Program-made: the position numbers and the translations under genes
Part shown: piece after piece, positions 1-9,071 of the stretch
Numbering within the stretch: the first letter of the stretch is position 1
Layout: every line of letters starts with the position of its first letter
Source: Paenibacillus abyssi
Lineage (GTDB): Bacteria > Bacillota > Bacilli > Paenibacillales > Paenibacillaceae
Direction: 5' to 3'
Assembly (NCBI RefSeq): GCF_014640295.1
Contig: NZ_BMGR01000018.1
Span: 54,104 to 118,103, forward strand
Length of the DNA stretch: 64,000 nt
Notes under the pieces: generated by a model
What the model saw: only the letters and a program-made list of their open reading frames with translations
What the model was told of the DNA's origin: nothing
Databases searched by the model: none

Positions 1-2
1 CG

Positions 3-359
3 GAAACGGCTGATGCGAGGGAAAGTGTCATTGCCGCAGCCGGGGACGTCATGAACCGATTTCCCGACACGGACGCTTTCATCGCGGTGAATGCCAACAT
101 TGTGGAGGCTTTGGTCCAAGCGATCGGAAAGCGCTTTCAAATTAAACCGTACCATATATATTCCTTTGACGACAGTCCCGAGTCGTTGTCATTGTTGAAG
201 GAAGGGAAGCTGGACGGCATGATCGAGCAATCGCCCGAAGTGATGGGTAGACTGAGCGTGGACCTGATGGTGAAATGGCTGAACGGCGAGACGATCCCGC
301 TCGATATGAACGGCTATTATACCGACATTCATATGTTGAAGGCGATGGACGCGCCATGA
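3..359 (+). CDS. Sugar-binding sensor protein, C-terminal part (truncated by window edge)
   Basis: The reading frame is open from base 3 and ends at a TGA at 357-359; its start lies outside the window. The visible 118 residues have the alternating strand/helix pattern of the second lobe of a periplasmic-binding-protein-like domain (Peripla_BP_4 type), including a segment on a counted effector index (DAFIAVNANIVEALVQAI) and a later SPEVMG segment. The stop overlaps the kinase ATG (ATGA at 356), so the two are translationally coupled. Family knowledge: in clostridia the binding protein XylFII sits directly before lytS-yesN, binds D-xylose outside the cell and switches the kinase on. A sensory rather than transport role is inferred from position. 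A LacI-type repressor is less likely because there is no nearby operon logic for one, but the missing N-terminus prevents a decision. Confidence 0.75.
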   Translation, partial: ETADARESVIAAAGDVMNRFPDTDAFIAVNANIVEALVQAIGKRFQIKPYHIYSFDDSPESLSLLKEGKLDGMIEQSPEVMGRLSVDLMVKWLNGETIPLDMNGYYTDIHMLKAMDAP

Positions 360-1825
360 CCAGCATTCAGAAGAAAATATGGCTACTCGCCTCGGTCGTG
401 CTTAGTATTATGGCGGCAATATGGATCGCGCTTACGTATTATAACCAGAAGTCGCAAGACCAGTACAACGATATATTACAGCGCTATTTGCGCATGAACG
501 AAGTGACGATCGCTAGCCAGCAACTGGTCGCGGCGCTGAATAATTATCTGCGCTCGCCGACGCCGAAGCAAATGGAGGAGTTGCAGGCGCGCGAAGACAC
601 GCTTCGTCAAACGAAATTTGAAGTGCAGAGTCTCCGAAACACCGACAACGACTTTGAATTAAGCAATTACGTTCATTTGATCGACAGCCTCGTCGGGACG
701 ACGGACCGTTCGCTTCTGTTGTTTCAAGAGGAGAAAGACGCCGAAGCGTCGGGAAAAGCGTTCTCCGAAGCGACGCGCATTGCCATGTATATTTCAGAAA
801 TGACGCTCACCTTGATCGATAAAGAGTTAAATACATACGACCGGTTTTACCGGGGGATCATTGAGCAGTCGGAGGCGCTCAAGAGGCTCGGGATGTGGCT
901 GCTCCTGCTGATCACGTTCTTGCTCGCGCTGTTCACGTACTGGTTTTCTTTAAGCATTACGAGGCCGGTGTTGACGCTGATTCAGGCGGCCAAGGAGCTG
1001 TCCCGGGGGCGGTTCGACCTGAAGATCGAGGTGGCATCGAATGACGAAATATCGTTTCTTGCCAAAATGTTCGATCGGATGCGCATCAATATTAATAACT
1101 TGATCGTGGAAATTCAGGAGAAGGCCCAGCTCGAGAAGGAGCTTCAGCAAAGCAAGCTGCTGCTCCAGGAAAGCCAGCTGCGCAGCCTGCAAAGCCAGAT
1201 CAACCCGCATTTTTTGTTCAACACGCTCGATACAATTTCCAAGAAGGCGTATTTGGAAGGATCGGAAGAAACGAGCGATCTGCTCGTCAACGTCGCCGAC
1301 CTCTTGCGCTACAATCTCAAGCGATTGGACCGCTCGGTTACACTTTATGACGAAGTGAGAGTGCTGCGGCAGTATATCGAGATTCAGATGGCGAGATTTT
1401 CGGAGCGGCTGCAGTTTTATACAGAAATTGACGAGTCGTGCCTGCATGTGCAAATGCCGGGTCTTACGCTGCAGCCGATCGTGGAGAATGCCGTCATTCA
1501 TTCGATCGAGCCTCGTGAGGAGGGGGGCGTGATCTGGTTCCGGGTTATCGACGGGCCGGACCGGGTGACGCTTGAGATCGAGGACGACGGGCCCGGTATC
1601 GCGGACCATAAAGTCAGGGGGATTATGGAGGAGCATACGTTCGAAACGGAGGGGCATTCGACGGGCATTGGATTTAGTAACGTCGTCAAGCGGTTACGGC
1701 TGTTTTACGGTATTCCGGACGTTCTGGACATCGAGAGCGTCGCGGGTTCGGGCACGAAGATCGTATTGAAACTACCGAAGATAAGGGGAAGCGAAGCGTA
1801 TGTTCAAGATCTTGATCGTGGATGA
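356..1825 (+). CDS. LytS/YesM-type sensor histidine kinase
   Basis: A 489-residue membrane kinase. Starting at ATG 356 (overlapping the upstream stop) gives a first transmembrane helix at about residues 7-29, an extracytoplasmic region to about 180, a second helix near 183-203, a HAMP segment (SITRPVLTLIQAAKELSRG), a coiled coil, and the His_kinase domain with the phospho-acceptor in QSQINPHFLFNTLD (His285). The ATPase domain follows with an N box (PIVENAVIHSI), a G1 box (EDDGPGIAD) and a G2 box (STGIGFSNV). The extracytoplasmic loop is helical and lacks a Cache fold by eye, which suits sensing through the upstream binding protein. It presumably phosphorylates the regulator encoded next. Confidence 0.93.
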   Translation: MTSIQKKIWLLASVVLSIMAAIWIALTYYNQKSQDQYNDILQRYLRMNEVTIASQQLVAALNNYLRSPTPKQMEELQAREDTLRQTKFEVQSLRNTDNDFELSNYVHLIDSLVGTTDRSLLLFQEEKDAEASGKAFSEATRIAMYISEMTLTLIDKELNTYDRFYRGIIEQSEALKRLGMWLLLLITFLLALFTYWFSLSITRPVLTLIQAAKELSRGRFDLKIEVASNDEISFLAKMFDRMRININNLIVEIQEKAQLEKELQQSKLLLQESQLRSLQSQINPHFLFNTLDTISKKAYLEGSEETSDLLVNVADLLRYNLKRLDRSVTLYDEVRVLRQYIEIQMARFSERLQFYTEIDESCLHVQMPGLTLQPIVENAVIHSIEPREEGGVIWFRVIDGPDRVTLEIEDDGPGIADHKVRGIMEEHTFETEGHSTGIGFSNVVKRLRLFYGIPDVLDIESVAGSGTKIVLKLPKIRGSEAYVQDLDRG

Positions 1826-3350
1826 TGAACGGATCGAGCGGGAAGGGCTGCATGCGATCTTGAAGAATGGACTGCCCGATGTTGAGATCGAGGAAGCTCC
1901 TAACGGAAAAATCGCGTTGACATTGGTCGGATCGTTCCGGCCGGATTTGATTTTAATGGATATTAAGATGCCGGGGCTGAATGGCCTCGAGACCGTAGAG
2001 CGGATCGCTGCGGAGCATCCCGACATCCGATATATTATGGTTACTGCATTCGATACATTCGATTATGCGCTCCAAGCGATCAAGCTCGGCGTGAAGGATT
2101 ATTTGCTGAAACCGACCAAAGCGCGCGAAATCGTGGAGACGGTCGGCAAGGTGCTGAAGCAAATCGAGGAGGAACGAAGATCGATTCAGGTCAGCATGCT
2201 TCAGCAGGTTGCTCTGAAGAAGGCGATGCCGCTCGTCGAAACCGACATCGTGACACAGCTGTTGTTCGACCATGTTCACGAAGTGCATCTGGAGGAGCTG
2301 GTCGGGCTTTTGGACATTCGAACGGCGAACGAGATGTTCACGATGAACGTCATGCTGCCGCCGGCCTCGGAATCGTTGTATTCCGCGGTGAAGGAGAAGG
2401 CGCGGCGGGTGGAAAGTTGCTTAGTCGGCGCGATGAACGGTCGGCAAATCCCGATCATCGTATTTCGCGAGCCGGACCGATCGTTCCGTTCGCAGGCGAT
2501 GTCCTTGGCGATGGACATCCTGTCCGTGGCGGGATCCGTCCGCGGAGCGGGGTGGTTTATCGGGATCGGCAACGTTTGCGGCTCCCTGCACCAAATCCGG
2601 CAATCCTACCAAGAATCACTTATCGCTTCCATGGATACGTCGCCGGCCGTTAAATACCGGCTTTACGAAGACGTGCCGGCGCAGGGCGCTGCCAGCGTGC
2701 CTATCGGGCAAACCGGAAAACAGCGGGAGAAGCAGCTGTTCGATCACATCCGGCTCGGGCAATGGGACTCGGTCCATGCGATCGTAATCGAGATTATCGG
2801 GCGGTACGAGCACGAAGGTGCGAATTTGGTTCAGACACAGCAGCGTATGCTGGAGCTGCTGTGGATCGCGTCACGAATGTTGAGCGATATGGGCGTTGAA
2901 ACGCAAGCGCCGATGTACACGTTCCAAGCGCAAGATTTTCGGCAGCTGAGAGCCGAAACCGGCAGCATGCTGGACCGGATGGAGAAGTCGTATACAGCGT
3001 ATTACAGCCGGTTGGCGCCGGATACGATTCATCAAATCAAACAGTTTATCGCAGAACACTCCCACGAGAACATCTCACTTGAGGCGATCGGCAAACGAGT
3101 GGGACTCAGCCCCTTTTACATCAGCAAACTGTTCAAGGAACAACTCGGCATCAACTATATCGATTTTTTGACGGAGTGCCGTATCGAGAGGGCGAAGATG
3201 TTGATGGCCAATCCGGAGAAAAGCTTGAAGGAAATTACATTCGAGGTCGGGTATCATGATCCGAATTATTTCAGCAAAGTATTCAAGAAAATGTGCGAAC
3301 TGTCGCCGACGGAATACCGAAAAGCGCTGCTGCAAGGGAAGAAAGGCTAA
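1800..3350 (+). CDS. YesN-type response regulator (receiver + AraC HTH)
   Basis: A 516-residue transcription factor. Residues 1-125 form a receiver with the acidic pair VDDE at 8-10 region, phospho-acceptor Asp54 (LILMDIKMPG) and the conserved Lys in DYLLKPT. A long middle domain follows, and the last 100 residues are an AraC/XylS DNA-binding domain with two helix-turn-helix units (SLEAIGKRVGLSPFYISKLF and LKEITFEVGYHDPNYFSKVF). Its start lies 26 bases inside the kinase gene, so production of the two is coupled. The likely targets are the xylF and chvE transcripts downstream; 20-bp-phased direct repeats before chvE (4754-4784) are candidate sites. Confidence 0.93.
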   Translation: MFKILIVDDERIEREGLHAILKNGLPDVEIEEAPNGKIALTLVGSFRPDLILMDIKMPGLNGLETVERIAAEHPDIRYIMVTAFDTFDYALQAIKLGVKDYLLKPTKAREIVETVGKVLKQIEEERRSIQVSMLQQVALKKAMPLVETDIVTQLLFDHVHEVHLEELVGLLDIRTANEMFTMNVMLPPASESLYSAVKEKARRVESCLVGAMNGRQIPIIVFREPDRSFRSQAMSLAMDILSVAGSVRGAGWFIGIGNVCGSLHQIRQSYQESLIASMDTSPAVKYRLYEDVPAQGAASVPIGQTGKQREKQLFDHIRLGQWDSVHAIVIEIIGRYEHEGANLVQTQQRMLELLWIASRMLSDMGVETQAPMYTFQAQDFRQLRAETGSMLDRMEKSYTAYYSRLAPDTIHQIKQFIAEHSHENISLEAIGKRVGLSPFYISKLFKEQLGINYIDFLTECRIERAKMLMANPEKSLKEITFEVGYHDPNYFSKVFKKMCELSPTEYRKALLQGKKG

Positions 3351-3386
3351 AGGTTGAAAATGTTACGAATGAGAGGGGGGCGAGCG

Positions 3387-4508
3387 GTGGAACGATTTCG
3401 AACTTCTATCAGGATGATTCTGTTCTTGAGTTTGCTCTTGCTTGCGATGGCCGGTATCCTTGCCGCATGCGAGGAAAACGACGACGGCGGCAGCGGCGCT
3501 GCTTACCAAGTCGAGCCTGCCGCTTCTCTTGCGGTGGAAGCGGCGGGCGGAGAAAGTCCGACTGCGCGGGACAAGGTGAAAATCGGCTTTTCGATGGATA
3601 CGCTGTTGGAGGAGCGCTGGCTGAAGGATCGCGAATTGTTTAAAGCGGCGGTAGAGGCGCTCGGGGCAGAAGTGGACATTATGGCGGCGAACGGAGACGA
3701 CGCGCTGCAGATCGCGCAGGCCGAAACATTAATCAGCCGAGGCATCGATCTTCTCGTCATTGTTCCCCATAACGCCGAGGCGATGGCATCGATCGTACAG
3801 AAAGCCCACTTAGCCGGCATTAAGGTGCTCGCTTACGATCGATTGGTGCGCAACGCTAACGTTGATATGTATGTCTCGTTCGATAACGAACAGGTCGGGG
3901 AACTGCAGGCGAAGGCAATCACTAAGTTGGTCCCCCGGGGAAAATACGTATATATTGGAGGCGCGGATACGGACAATAATGCGCATCTTTTGAAAAAGGG
4001 CGTGTTCAACGTATTGCAGCCATTGATCGACAGCGGGGACATTACGATTGTTTACGACCAATGGACGAAAAACTGGGAGCCTGCGAACGCGCTGGAGAAC
4101 ATACAAGCGGCGCTGGAGGCAAATGATAACGATATCGACGCCGTCATCGCCGCCAACGACGCGACGGCGGACGCCGTCATTGAAGCGCTGGCGGCACAGG
4201 GACTCGCCGGCAAGGTACCGGTTGCCGGGCAGGACGCTGATTTGAAGGCGGCACAGCGGATCGTCGAGGGTACGCAGACACTGACTGTCTACAAGCCGAT
4301 CCAGTCGTTGGCGCAGGCGGCGGCTGAGCTGGCGGTGAAGCTGGCGACGGACGGTGCCGTGACGGCGAACCGGACCATCAGCAACGGGAAGGCCCGGGTG
4401 CCGTCGTTGCTGCTTGCGCCGATCGCTGTCGACCGAACCTCGATCGACGAGACGGTCATCGCCGACGGCTTCCATTCCAGAGAAGATGTGTATCAGAACG
4501 TCAAATAA
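3387..4508 (+). CDS. xylF: XylF-like D-xylose/monosaccharide-binding lipoprotein
   Basis: A solute-binding lipoprotein of about 373 residues. The GTG at 3387 is preferred over upstream in-frame TTG/ATG codons because a GAGGGGGGCG ribosome site precedes it by a few bases and it gives a normal signal peptide ending in the lipobox LAAC. The mature protein has the Peripla_BP_4 fold; KIGFSMDTLLEERWLKDRE and ANDATADAV closely resemble D-xylose-binding XylF proteins. It follows the regulator gene by about 36 bases, so it may be cotranscribed with the sensor genes. A terminator follows it, and no ATPase or permease of its own is present; it could share the MmsA/MmsB machinery further down or serve as a second sensor. 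Sugar specificity is inferred. Confidence 0.85.
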   Translation: MERFRTSIRMILFLSLLLLAMAGILAACEENDDGGSGAAYQVEPAASLAVEAAGGESPTARDKVKIGFSMDTLLEERWLKDRELFKAAVEALGAEVDIMAANGDDALQIAQAETLISRGIDLLVIVPHNAEAMASIVQKAHLAGIKVLAYDRLVRNANVDMYVSFDNEQVGELQAKAITKLVPRGKYVYIGGADTDNNAHLLKKGVFNVLQPLIDSGDITIVYDQWTKNWEPANALENIQAALEANDNDIDAVIAANDATADAVIEALAAQGLAGKVPVAGQDADLKAAQRIVEGTQTLTVYKPIQSLAQAAAELAVKLATDGAVTANRTISNGKARVPSLLLAPIAVDRTSIDETVIADGFHSREDVYQNVK

Positions 4509-4527
4509 TAGTTCAGTAACATCAATT

Positions 4528-4570
4528 GCCTTCTACTATGCCTACATGGCCAGGTGGAAGGCGATTTTTT
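4528..4570 (+). terminator. Rho-independent terminator after xylF-like gene
   Basis: The arms GCCTTCTAC (4528-4536) and GTGGAAGGC (4554-4562) pair over nine positions with one G-U wobble and are followed by GATTTTTT. This separates the sensor/xylF-like transcript from the chvE transcript. Confidence 0.75.
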
Positions 4571-4753
4571 CATGTTCGGAAGAGCAGCAGTCATAAGGGC
4601 TTACTCCTGAACCTTCTTGTCTTGAAACCGGCAATTGCGAAGTCGTTATCGAATCGTGAGGGATGAAGTAACCGGAATCAAGTTCAACGGTTTCAAAGGA
4701 TTCGGTACTTGCGCTGCATGGCGGCGGTCGGCCACAATCCCTCCGCAGAAAGT

Positions 4754-4784
4754 TTAAAAAAGTGAAGGCGATATTAAAAAAGTG
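4754..4784 (+). promoter_or_regulatory. 20-bp-phased direct repeats, candidate YesN operator
   Basis: TTAAAAAAGTG occurs at 4754-4764 and again, identical, at 4774-4784. The 20-base phasing places both copies on the same DNA face, the arrangement bound by AraC-type regulators. The repeats sit just upstream of the likely -35 element of the chvE operon. Binding by the regulator at 1800 is inferred. Confidence 0.55.
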
Positions 4785-4789
4785 CTAGT

Positions 4790-4803
4790 GGACAGCGCTT
4801 TCA
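4790..4803 (+). promoter_or_regulatory. cre-like site (CcpA)
   Basis: GGACAGCGCTTTCA matches the palindromic catabolite-response consensus TGAAAGCGCTTTCA at 12 of 14 positions, with an intact GCGCTTTCA half. It overlaps the putative -35 element, so CcpA binding would block transcription of the importer when preferred sugars are present. Confidence 0.6.
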
Positions 4804-4826
4804 CAAGTTATCTCCGGTGATATAGT
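4800..4826 (+). promoter_or_regulatory. Putative promoter of chvE-mmsA-mmsB
   Basis: TTCACA (4800-4805) and TATAGT (4821-4826) each match the sigma-A hexamers at five of six positions, with a short 15-base spacer. The short spacer would suit an activator-dependent promoter. The rest of 4509-4871 holds the xylF terminator, the direct repeats and the cre-like site; no other gene is seen there. Confidence 0.45.
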
Positions 4827-4871
4827 TACTTTGTCAGCCAATAAAGATTCATTCGAGAGGGGTAAACAGAA

Positions 4872-5981
4872 GTGAAAAAAATCATGAAACCGATTGCTTT
4901 GATGTTAGTCGTATTGATGGTTGCAGTGTTCGTTGCGGCATGCGGGAACAGCAGCGGCGGCAGCGGAAGTGTCAGCGTAGGCATCGTACTGCCGACGAAA
5001 GACGAGCCGAGATGGGTGCAGGACGAGCAGCGGTTCAAGGATGCGCTATCCGGCACGGACTACACGACCGAAATTTTGTTCAGCCAAGGCTCATCCGCGA
5101 AAGAAAAGGAAAACGTGGAAACGTTGATCAACAAAGGCATTCAAGTGCTGATCATCTGTCCGCAGGACGGCGATGCGGCCGCGGCTGCGGTCGAAGCGGC
5201 CAAGAAGGAAGGCATCACGGTTATTGCGTACGACCGCTTGATCACGAATACGGATGCGGTTGATTACTACGTGACATTCGACAGCGTCGCGGTCGGCGCA
5301 GCGCAAGCGCAATATCTGGTCGACAATGCGCAGGGCACCGGTGTACCGCTTTACTTGTACGCAGGCGCGGCTTCCGACAATAACGCGTTCTTGTTCTTCC
5401 AAGGCGCATGGAGCGTGCTTCAGCCGAAAATCGCCGACGGTACGTTCAAAATCGCCAACTCGAACGAAGCTGAAGCTTTGAAAGGTACAGCCGAACTGGC
5501 CCGCGATCAACTAGGCAAAATCATCGGCCAGGTCACGACGAACTGGGATGCGAATGAAGCGAAAAACAAAGCGCAAACGCATCTGACGGCGGCAAGTGCA
5601 GACATGAAGGGCGACGTCGCTATCCTGGCGCCGAACGACGGGACGGCCCGCTCGATCGCCGACGTATTCGCTTCCGACAGCGACGTCGCGAACTTCGTAG
5701 TAACTGGTCAAGACGCTGAGAAGGCGTCTATCCAATACATCATTGACGGGAAGCAATCGATGACGGTGTTCAAGGACGTGCGGTCGCTCGTGACGGATGC
5801 AATGGGCATGGCAGTTTCGATTCTGGACGGCAATACGCCGGAAACGACAGGCTCCTACGATAACGGCAGTATTGAAGTGAAAGCGAAGCAAACCGATGTT
5901 ATCGTCGTCGACAAAGCGAACGTCAAGAGTGCACTGATCGATTCCGAATATTATGAAGCTAGCGAATTTACCGGTTTGTAA
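4872..5981 (+). CDS. chvE: ChvE-like multiple-monosaccharide-binding lipoprotein
   Basis: A 369-residue solute-binding lipoprotein. A signal peptide at residues 1-23 ends in VAAC, then a Gly/Ser linker leads into a Peripla_BP_4 domain beginning SVSVGIVLPTKDEPRW. Segments such as VIAYDRLITNT, GAASDNNAFLFFQGAW and TGQDAEKASIQYI are typical of the ChvE/multiple-monosaccharide family, which binds xylose, glucose, arabinose or galactose. The gene is the first of an SBP-ATPase-permease operon and has its own regulatory region. A 33-base hairpin lies between it and the ATPase gene. Exact sugar range cannot be read from sequence. Confidence 0.88.
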   Translation: MKKIMKPIALMLVVLMVAVFVAACGNSSGGSGSVSVGIVLPTKDEPRWVQDEQRFKDALSGTDYTTEILFSQGSSAKEKENVETLINKGIQVLIICPQDGDAAAAAVEAAKKEGITVIAYDRLITNTDAVDYYVTFDSVAVGAAQAQYLVDNAQGTGVPLYLYAGAASDNNAFLFFQGAWSVLQPKIADGTFKIANSNEAEALKGTAELARDQLGKIIGQVTTNWDANEAKNKAQTHLTAASADMKGDVAILAPNDGTARSIADVFASDSDVANFVVTGQDAEKASIQYIIDGKQSMTVFKDVRSLVTDAMGMAVSILDGNTPETTGSYDNGSIEVKAKQTDVIVVDKANVKSALIDSEYYEASEFTGL

Positions 5982-5999
5982 TTAACAGAATATGCAACA

Positions 6000-6032
6000 C
6001 GGAATAGTGATAGAGACTCTATCACTATTCCG
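6000..6032 (+). other. Intercistronic perfect inverted repeat after chvE
   Basis: CGGAATAGTGATAGAG (6000-6015) is followed after one base by its exact reverse complement (6017-6032). No T-run follows, so it is more likely an mRNA 3'-end stabilising or partial-termination structure that keeps binding-protein message in excess over the ATPase and permease. Confidence 0.7.
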
Positions 6033-6068
6033 CACTTGTGAAGGCAGCAGGAGCAAAGGGGGCAAACA

Positions 6069-7589
6069 ATGAGCGAAAATATTTTGGGAATGCGGCAGAT
6101 TTCCAAAGAATTTACCGGGGTGAAGGCCCTCGCGAGCGTCAATTTTAAAGTGAAGAAAGGCGAGATTCATTGCTTAGTCGGCGAAAACGGAGCGGGCAAG
6201 TCGACGTTAATGAAGGTGCTCAGCGGCGTCTATCCGTACGGCACGTACGAAGGAGATATCGTATTCGAGGGCGCCGTACAGCAGTTTCACAAGATTACCG
6301 ACAGCGTCAAGGCGGGCATCGTCATCATTTATCAGGAGCTGGCGCTGTTCCCCGATTTGACGGTGTATGAAAATATTTTCGCAGGCAATGAAGTGAAGCG
6401 CGGCAAGCTCGTCGACTGGAACCGGACGATCGTTAATGCCAAGGACATGCTCCGGAAGGTGAAGCTGAACATCAATCCGGAAACGCTCGTCAAAGATTTG
6501 GGCGTCGGGAAGCAGCAGCTCGTCGAAATCGCCAAAGCGTTAAGCAAGGATGTCAAACTGCTCATCCTTGATGAGCCGACGGCGGCACTGAACGAGGACG
6601 ATAGCGAAAACCTGTTGCAGCTGCTGCGGGAGCTGAAAACCCAAGGCATTACGTGCATCATGATTTCCCACAAGCTGAAAGAGGTCATCTCGATCGCGGA
6701 TTCCGCGACGGTGCTTCGCGACGGACAAACGATCTGTACGTTGGACGGTTCCAAGGGCGAAATTACCGAGAATGCGATTATCAAACATATGGTCGGCCGG
6801 GAGATCAACGACATTTATCCGAAACGGCCAAATCCGTCAATCGGCGAGGACGTCCTCGAATTGCGCAATTGGTCCGCATTCGATCCTCAGCTCGGCAGGC
6901 ATGTCGCCAAGAACGTCAATTTTCACGTGCGGAAGGGCGAAATCGTCGGCATCGCCGGGCTAATGGGCTCGGGCCGAACGGAGCTGGCGCTAAGCATCTT
7001 CGGCAACCCGAAAGCGTACAAACTTCAGGGTGAGCTGGTGCTGGAGGGTGTACCGCGCAAGTTCGCGCACACGAGCGACGCGATTGGGGCGGGCATCGCG
7101 TACGTGACCGAGGACCGGAAGGGCAACGGGCTGTTCTTGGCCCAAGATATCAAGAGCAACATTACCGCCGCGCATTTGCGGGGGATTTCCACGAGCGGGG
7201 TCATCAACGACAACGAAGAAGTGAAGATTGCGAGCGAATATAAAAATTCCATGCACATCAAAGCGCCCTCCGTGATACAGCTGGTCGGCAAGTTAAGCGG
7301 GGGCAATCAGCAGAAAGTGTCTCTGGGCAAATGGCTGTTCGTCGGGCCGAAGCTGCTCATTTTGGACGAACCAACGCGAGGCATCGACGTCGGGGCGAAA
7401 TTCGAAATTTACACGATTATGAACAAGCTGATTAGTGAAGGCATGAGCATCATTATGATTTCGTCGGAGCTCGGTGAAGTATTGGGGATGAGCGACCGCG
7501 TATATGTCATGGCCGAGGGCGAGATCAAAGGGGAATTGTCGATCGCCGAGGCCGATCAAGAAAAAATTATGCAGCTAGCTACGCAATAG
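6069..7589 (+). CDS. mmsA: Sugar ABC transporter ATPase, two-domain (MmsA/XylG type)
   Basis: A 506-residue protein with two tandem ABC domains, the layout of ribose/xylose/multiple-monosaccharide ATPases. Domain 1 has Walker A GENGAGKST (38-46), Q-loop YQELALF, signature region LGVGKQQLVEIAKAL and Walker B LLILDEPTAAL. Domain 2 has a degenerate Walker A (GLMGSGRTEL), signature LSGGNQQKVSLGKWL and Walker B LLILDEPTRGID. The degenerate second P-loop is normal for the family. The phrase YPYGTYEGDI is characteristic of MmsA/GguA-type proteins. Start ATG 6069 follows a GGGGGC-like site. It energises uptake through the permease encoded next, on the cytoplasmic face. Confidence 0.93.
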   Translation: MSENILGMRQISKEFTGVKALASVNFKVKKGEIHCLVGENGAGKSTLMKVLSGVYPYGTYEGDIVFEGAVQQFHKITDSVKAGIVIIYQELALFPDLTVYENIFAGNEVKRGKLVDWNRTIVNAKDMLRKVKLNINPETLVKDLGVGKQQLVEIAKALSKDVKLLILDEPTAALNEDDSENLLQLLRELKTQGITCIMISHKLKEVISIADSATVLRDGQTICTLDGSKGEITENAIIKHMVGREINDIYPKRPNPSIGEDVLELRNWSAFDPQLGRHVAKNVNFHVRKGEIVGIAGLMGSGRTELALSIFGNPKAYKLQGELVLEGVPRKFAHTSDAIGAGIAYVTEDRKGNGLFLAQDIKSNITAAHLRGISTSGVINDNEEVKIASEYKNSMHIKAPSVIQLVGKLSGGNQQKVSLGKWLFVGPKLLILDEPTRGIDVGAKFEIYTIMNKLISEGMSIIMISSELGEVLGMSDRVYVMAEGEIKGELSIAEADQEKIMQLATQ

Positions 7590-7600
7590 GAGGTTCACCT

Positions 7601-8821
7601 ATGGAGTTGAATCGTAAGCCGGAGGCCGTCACGGCCGGGACGCCGGCGGGCTTCTTTCAAGAGGCAAGGACGCTAATCAAAGAAAATATCCGTGAATACG
7701 GCATGTACATCGCTTTGTTCGTCATCATGATTACCTTCACGATAATGACGGACGGACTGTTCATGTCTTCCCGTAACATAAGCAATCTGCTGGATGCGAC
7801 AGGATATATTGCCGTGCTCGCGGTCGGTATGACACTTGTCATCGTCATCCGGCAAATCGATTTGTCCGTCGGCTTCGCGGCCGGTTTCCTGGGCGCCATT
7901 GCGGCGATCTTGCTTACGCAGGCGGGCGTCTCCATGTATATCACCATTCCGATTATACTCGTGCTCGGCGCTGTACTTGGACTGATCAACGGGGTACTCA
8001 TCGCCAAGATCGGCATTCCGTCCTTCGTGGCGACATTGGCGGGGATGCTCGTGTTCCGCGGCGCTTTACTGCAAATTACTGAAAAAACCGGCACGATTAT
8101 TATTAAGGATGAACATTTTAACGCGATCGGTAACGGGTTTATTCCCTCTATTGTTGAAGTGAACGGGCTGCATTTGCTTTCATTGGTGTTGGGCTTGTTA
8201 TGCATCGTGCTTTACGTTCTGAGTGAAATTTCAACCCGCCGCAATAAACTGAAATACGAATTCGAGGTCATTTCCAAACCGATTTTCGCGTTGAAGCTGG
8301 TGTTCGTATCTGCAATAATTGCCTATATTACTTGGATTCTCGCCCAATACAACGGTTTCTCTTGGACGGTCGTCATTATGCTTCTTGTGGTCGTCGTTTA
8401 TCATTTCTTGACGACCAGGACGGTTCTCGGGCGGCATATTTACGCCGTGGGCAGCAACCCGGAAGCGGCTCACCTGAGCGGAATCAATGTCAAAAAGATC
8501 ACGTACATCGTGTTCGGCTCGATGGGGATGCTCGCCGCGCTTTCAGGCATATTGTTCACGTCCCGCCTCCAATCTGCTACCACGACTGCGGGCACGCTGT
8601 TTGAGCTTGACGCGATTGCCGCAGCGTATATCGGCGGCGTTTCCTCCGCGGGCGGGGTCGGCAAAGTGACGGGCGCCATCATCGGTGCGATCGTCATGGC
8701 TTCTCTGTCGAGCGGCATGAATCTGCTGGGCGTCGGGATTTCGTACCAGTATATGATTCGCGGGGGCGTATTGGCGGCGGCGGTCATTTTCGACGTCATG
8801 ACACGCAAGAAGAGAGGGTAA
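7601..8821 (+). CDS. mmsB: Sugar ABC transporter permease (MmsB/XylH type)
   Basis: A 406-residue integral membrane protein of the BPD_transp_2 (ribose/xylose permease) family. It has many hydrophobic helices and the conserved segments AVGMTLVIVIRQIDLSVG and NPEAAHLSGINVKKITYIVFG. The length is that of multiple-monosaccharide permeases, longer than ribose permeases because of an extra central region near 205-260. An AGGAGG site precedes ATG 7601, 11 bases after the ATPase stop. It forms the channel with the product of the preceding gene. Confidence 0.92.
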   Translation: MELNRKPEAVTAGTPAGFFQEARTLIKENIREYGMYIALFVIMITFTIMTDGLFMSSRNISNLLDATGYIAVLAVGMTLVIVIRQIDLSVGFAAGFLGAIAAILLTQAGVSMYITIPIILVLGAVLGLINGVLIAKIGIPSFVATLAGMLVFRGALLQITEKTGTIIIKDEHFNAIGNGFIPSIVEVNGLHLLSLVLGLLCIVLYVLSEISTRRNKLKYEFEVISKPIFALKLVFVSAIIAYITWILAQYNGFSWTVVIMLLVVVVYHFLTTRTVLGRHIYAVGSNPEAAHLSGINVKKITYIVFGSMGMLAALSGILFTSRLQSATTTAGTLFELDAIAAAYIGGVSSAGGVGKVTGAIIGAIVMASLSSGMNLLGVGISYQYMIRGGVLAAAVIFDVMTRKKRG

Positions 8822-9039
8822 TAGGAAAGGCGGTTAAATTTGATAATCGTCATTAAAAAGCAGCAGATTTCTAAAAAATTACGAGTTTTTACGTAAATAT
8901 AATTCCTGTCCATATAGGGACATTAATAAAATACAGGATGATTTTCATGGTGACTTAAACACCTGCTGTATGAAATGCGGCAGTGATAAGCTTGAGCATA
9001 TTGATGCGTATCAAATCTGAGTTTTCAGGTTCGACTGCG

Positions 9040-9071
9040 CCGCCTCCACGATTTATTGGGGGCGGTTTTTT
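9040..9071 (+). terminator. Rho-independent terminator after mmsB
   Basis: CCGCCTCC (9040-9047) pairs with GGGGGCGG (9058-9065) with one wobble, followed by TTTTTT. Confidence 0.85.

Noticed and set aside
950..1657. 235-codon open frame on the minus strand
   Set aside because: It lies fully within the kinase gene, has no ribosome site, and its translation shows no domain; the plus-strand protein has clear kinase motifs.
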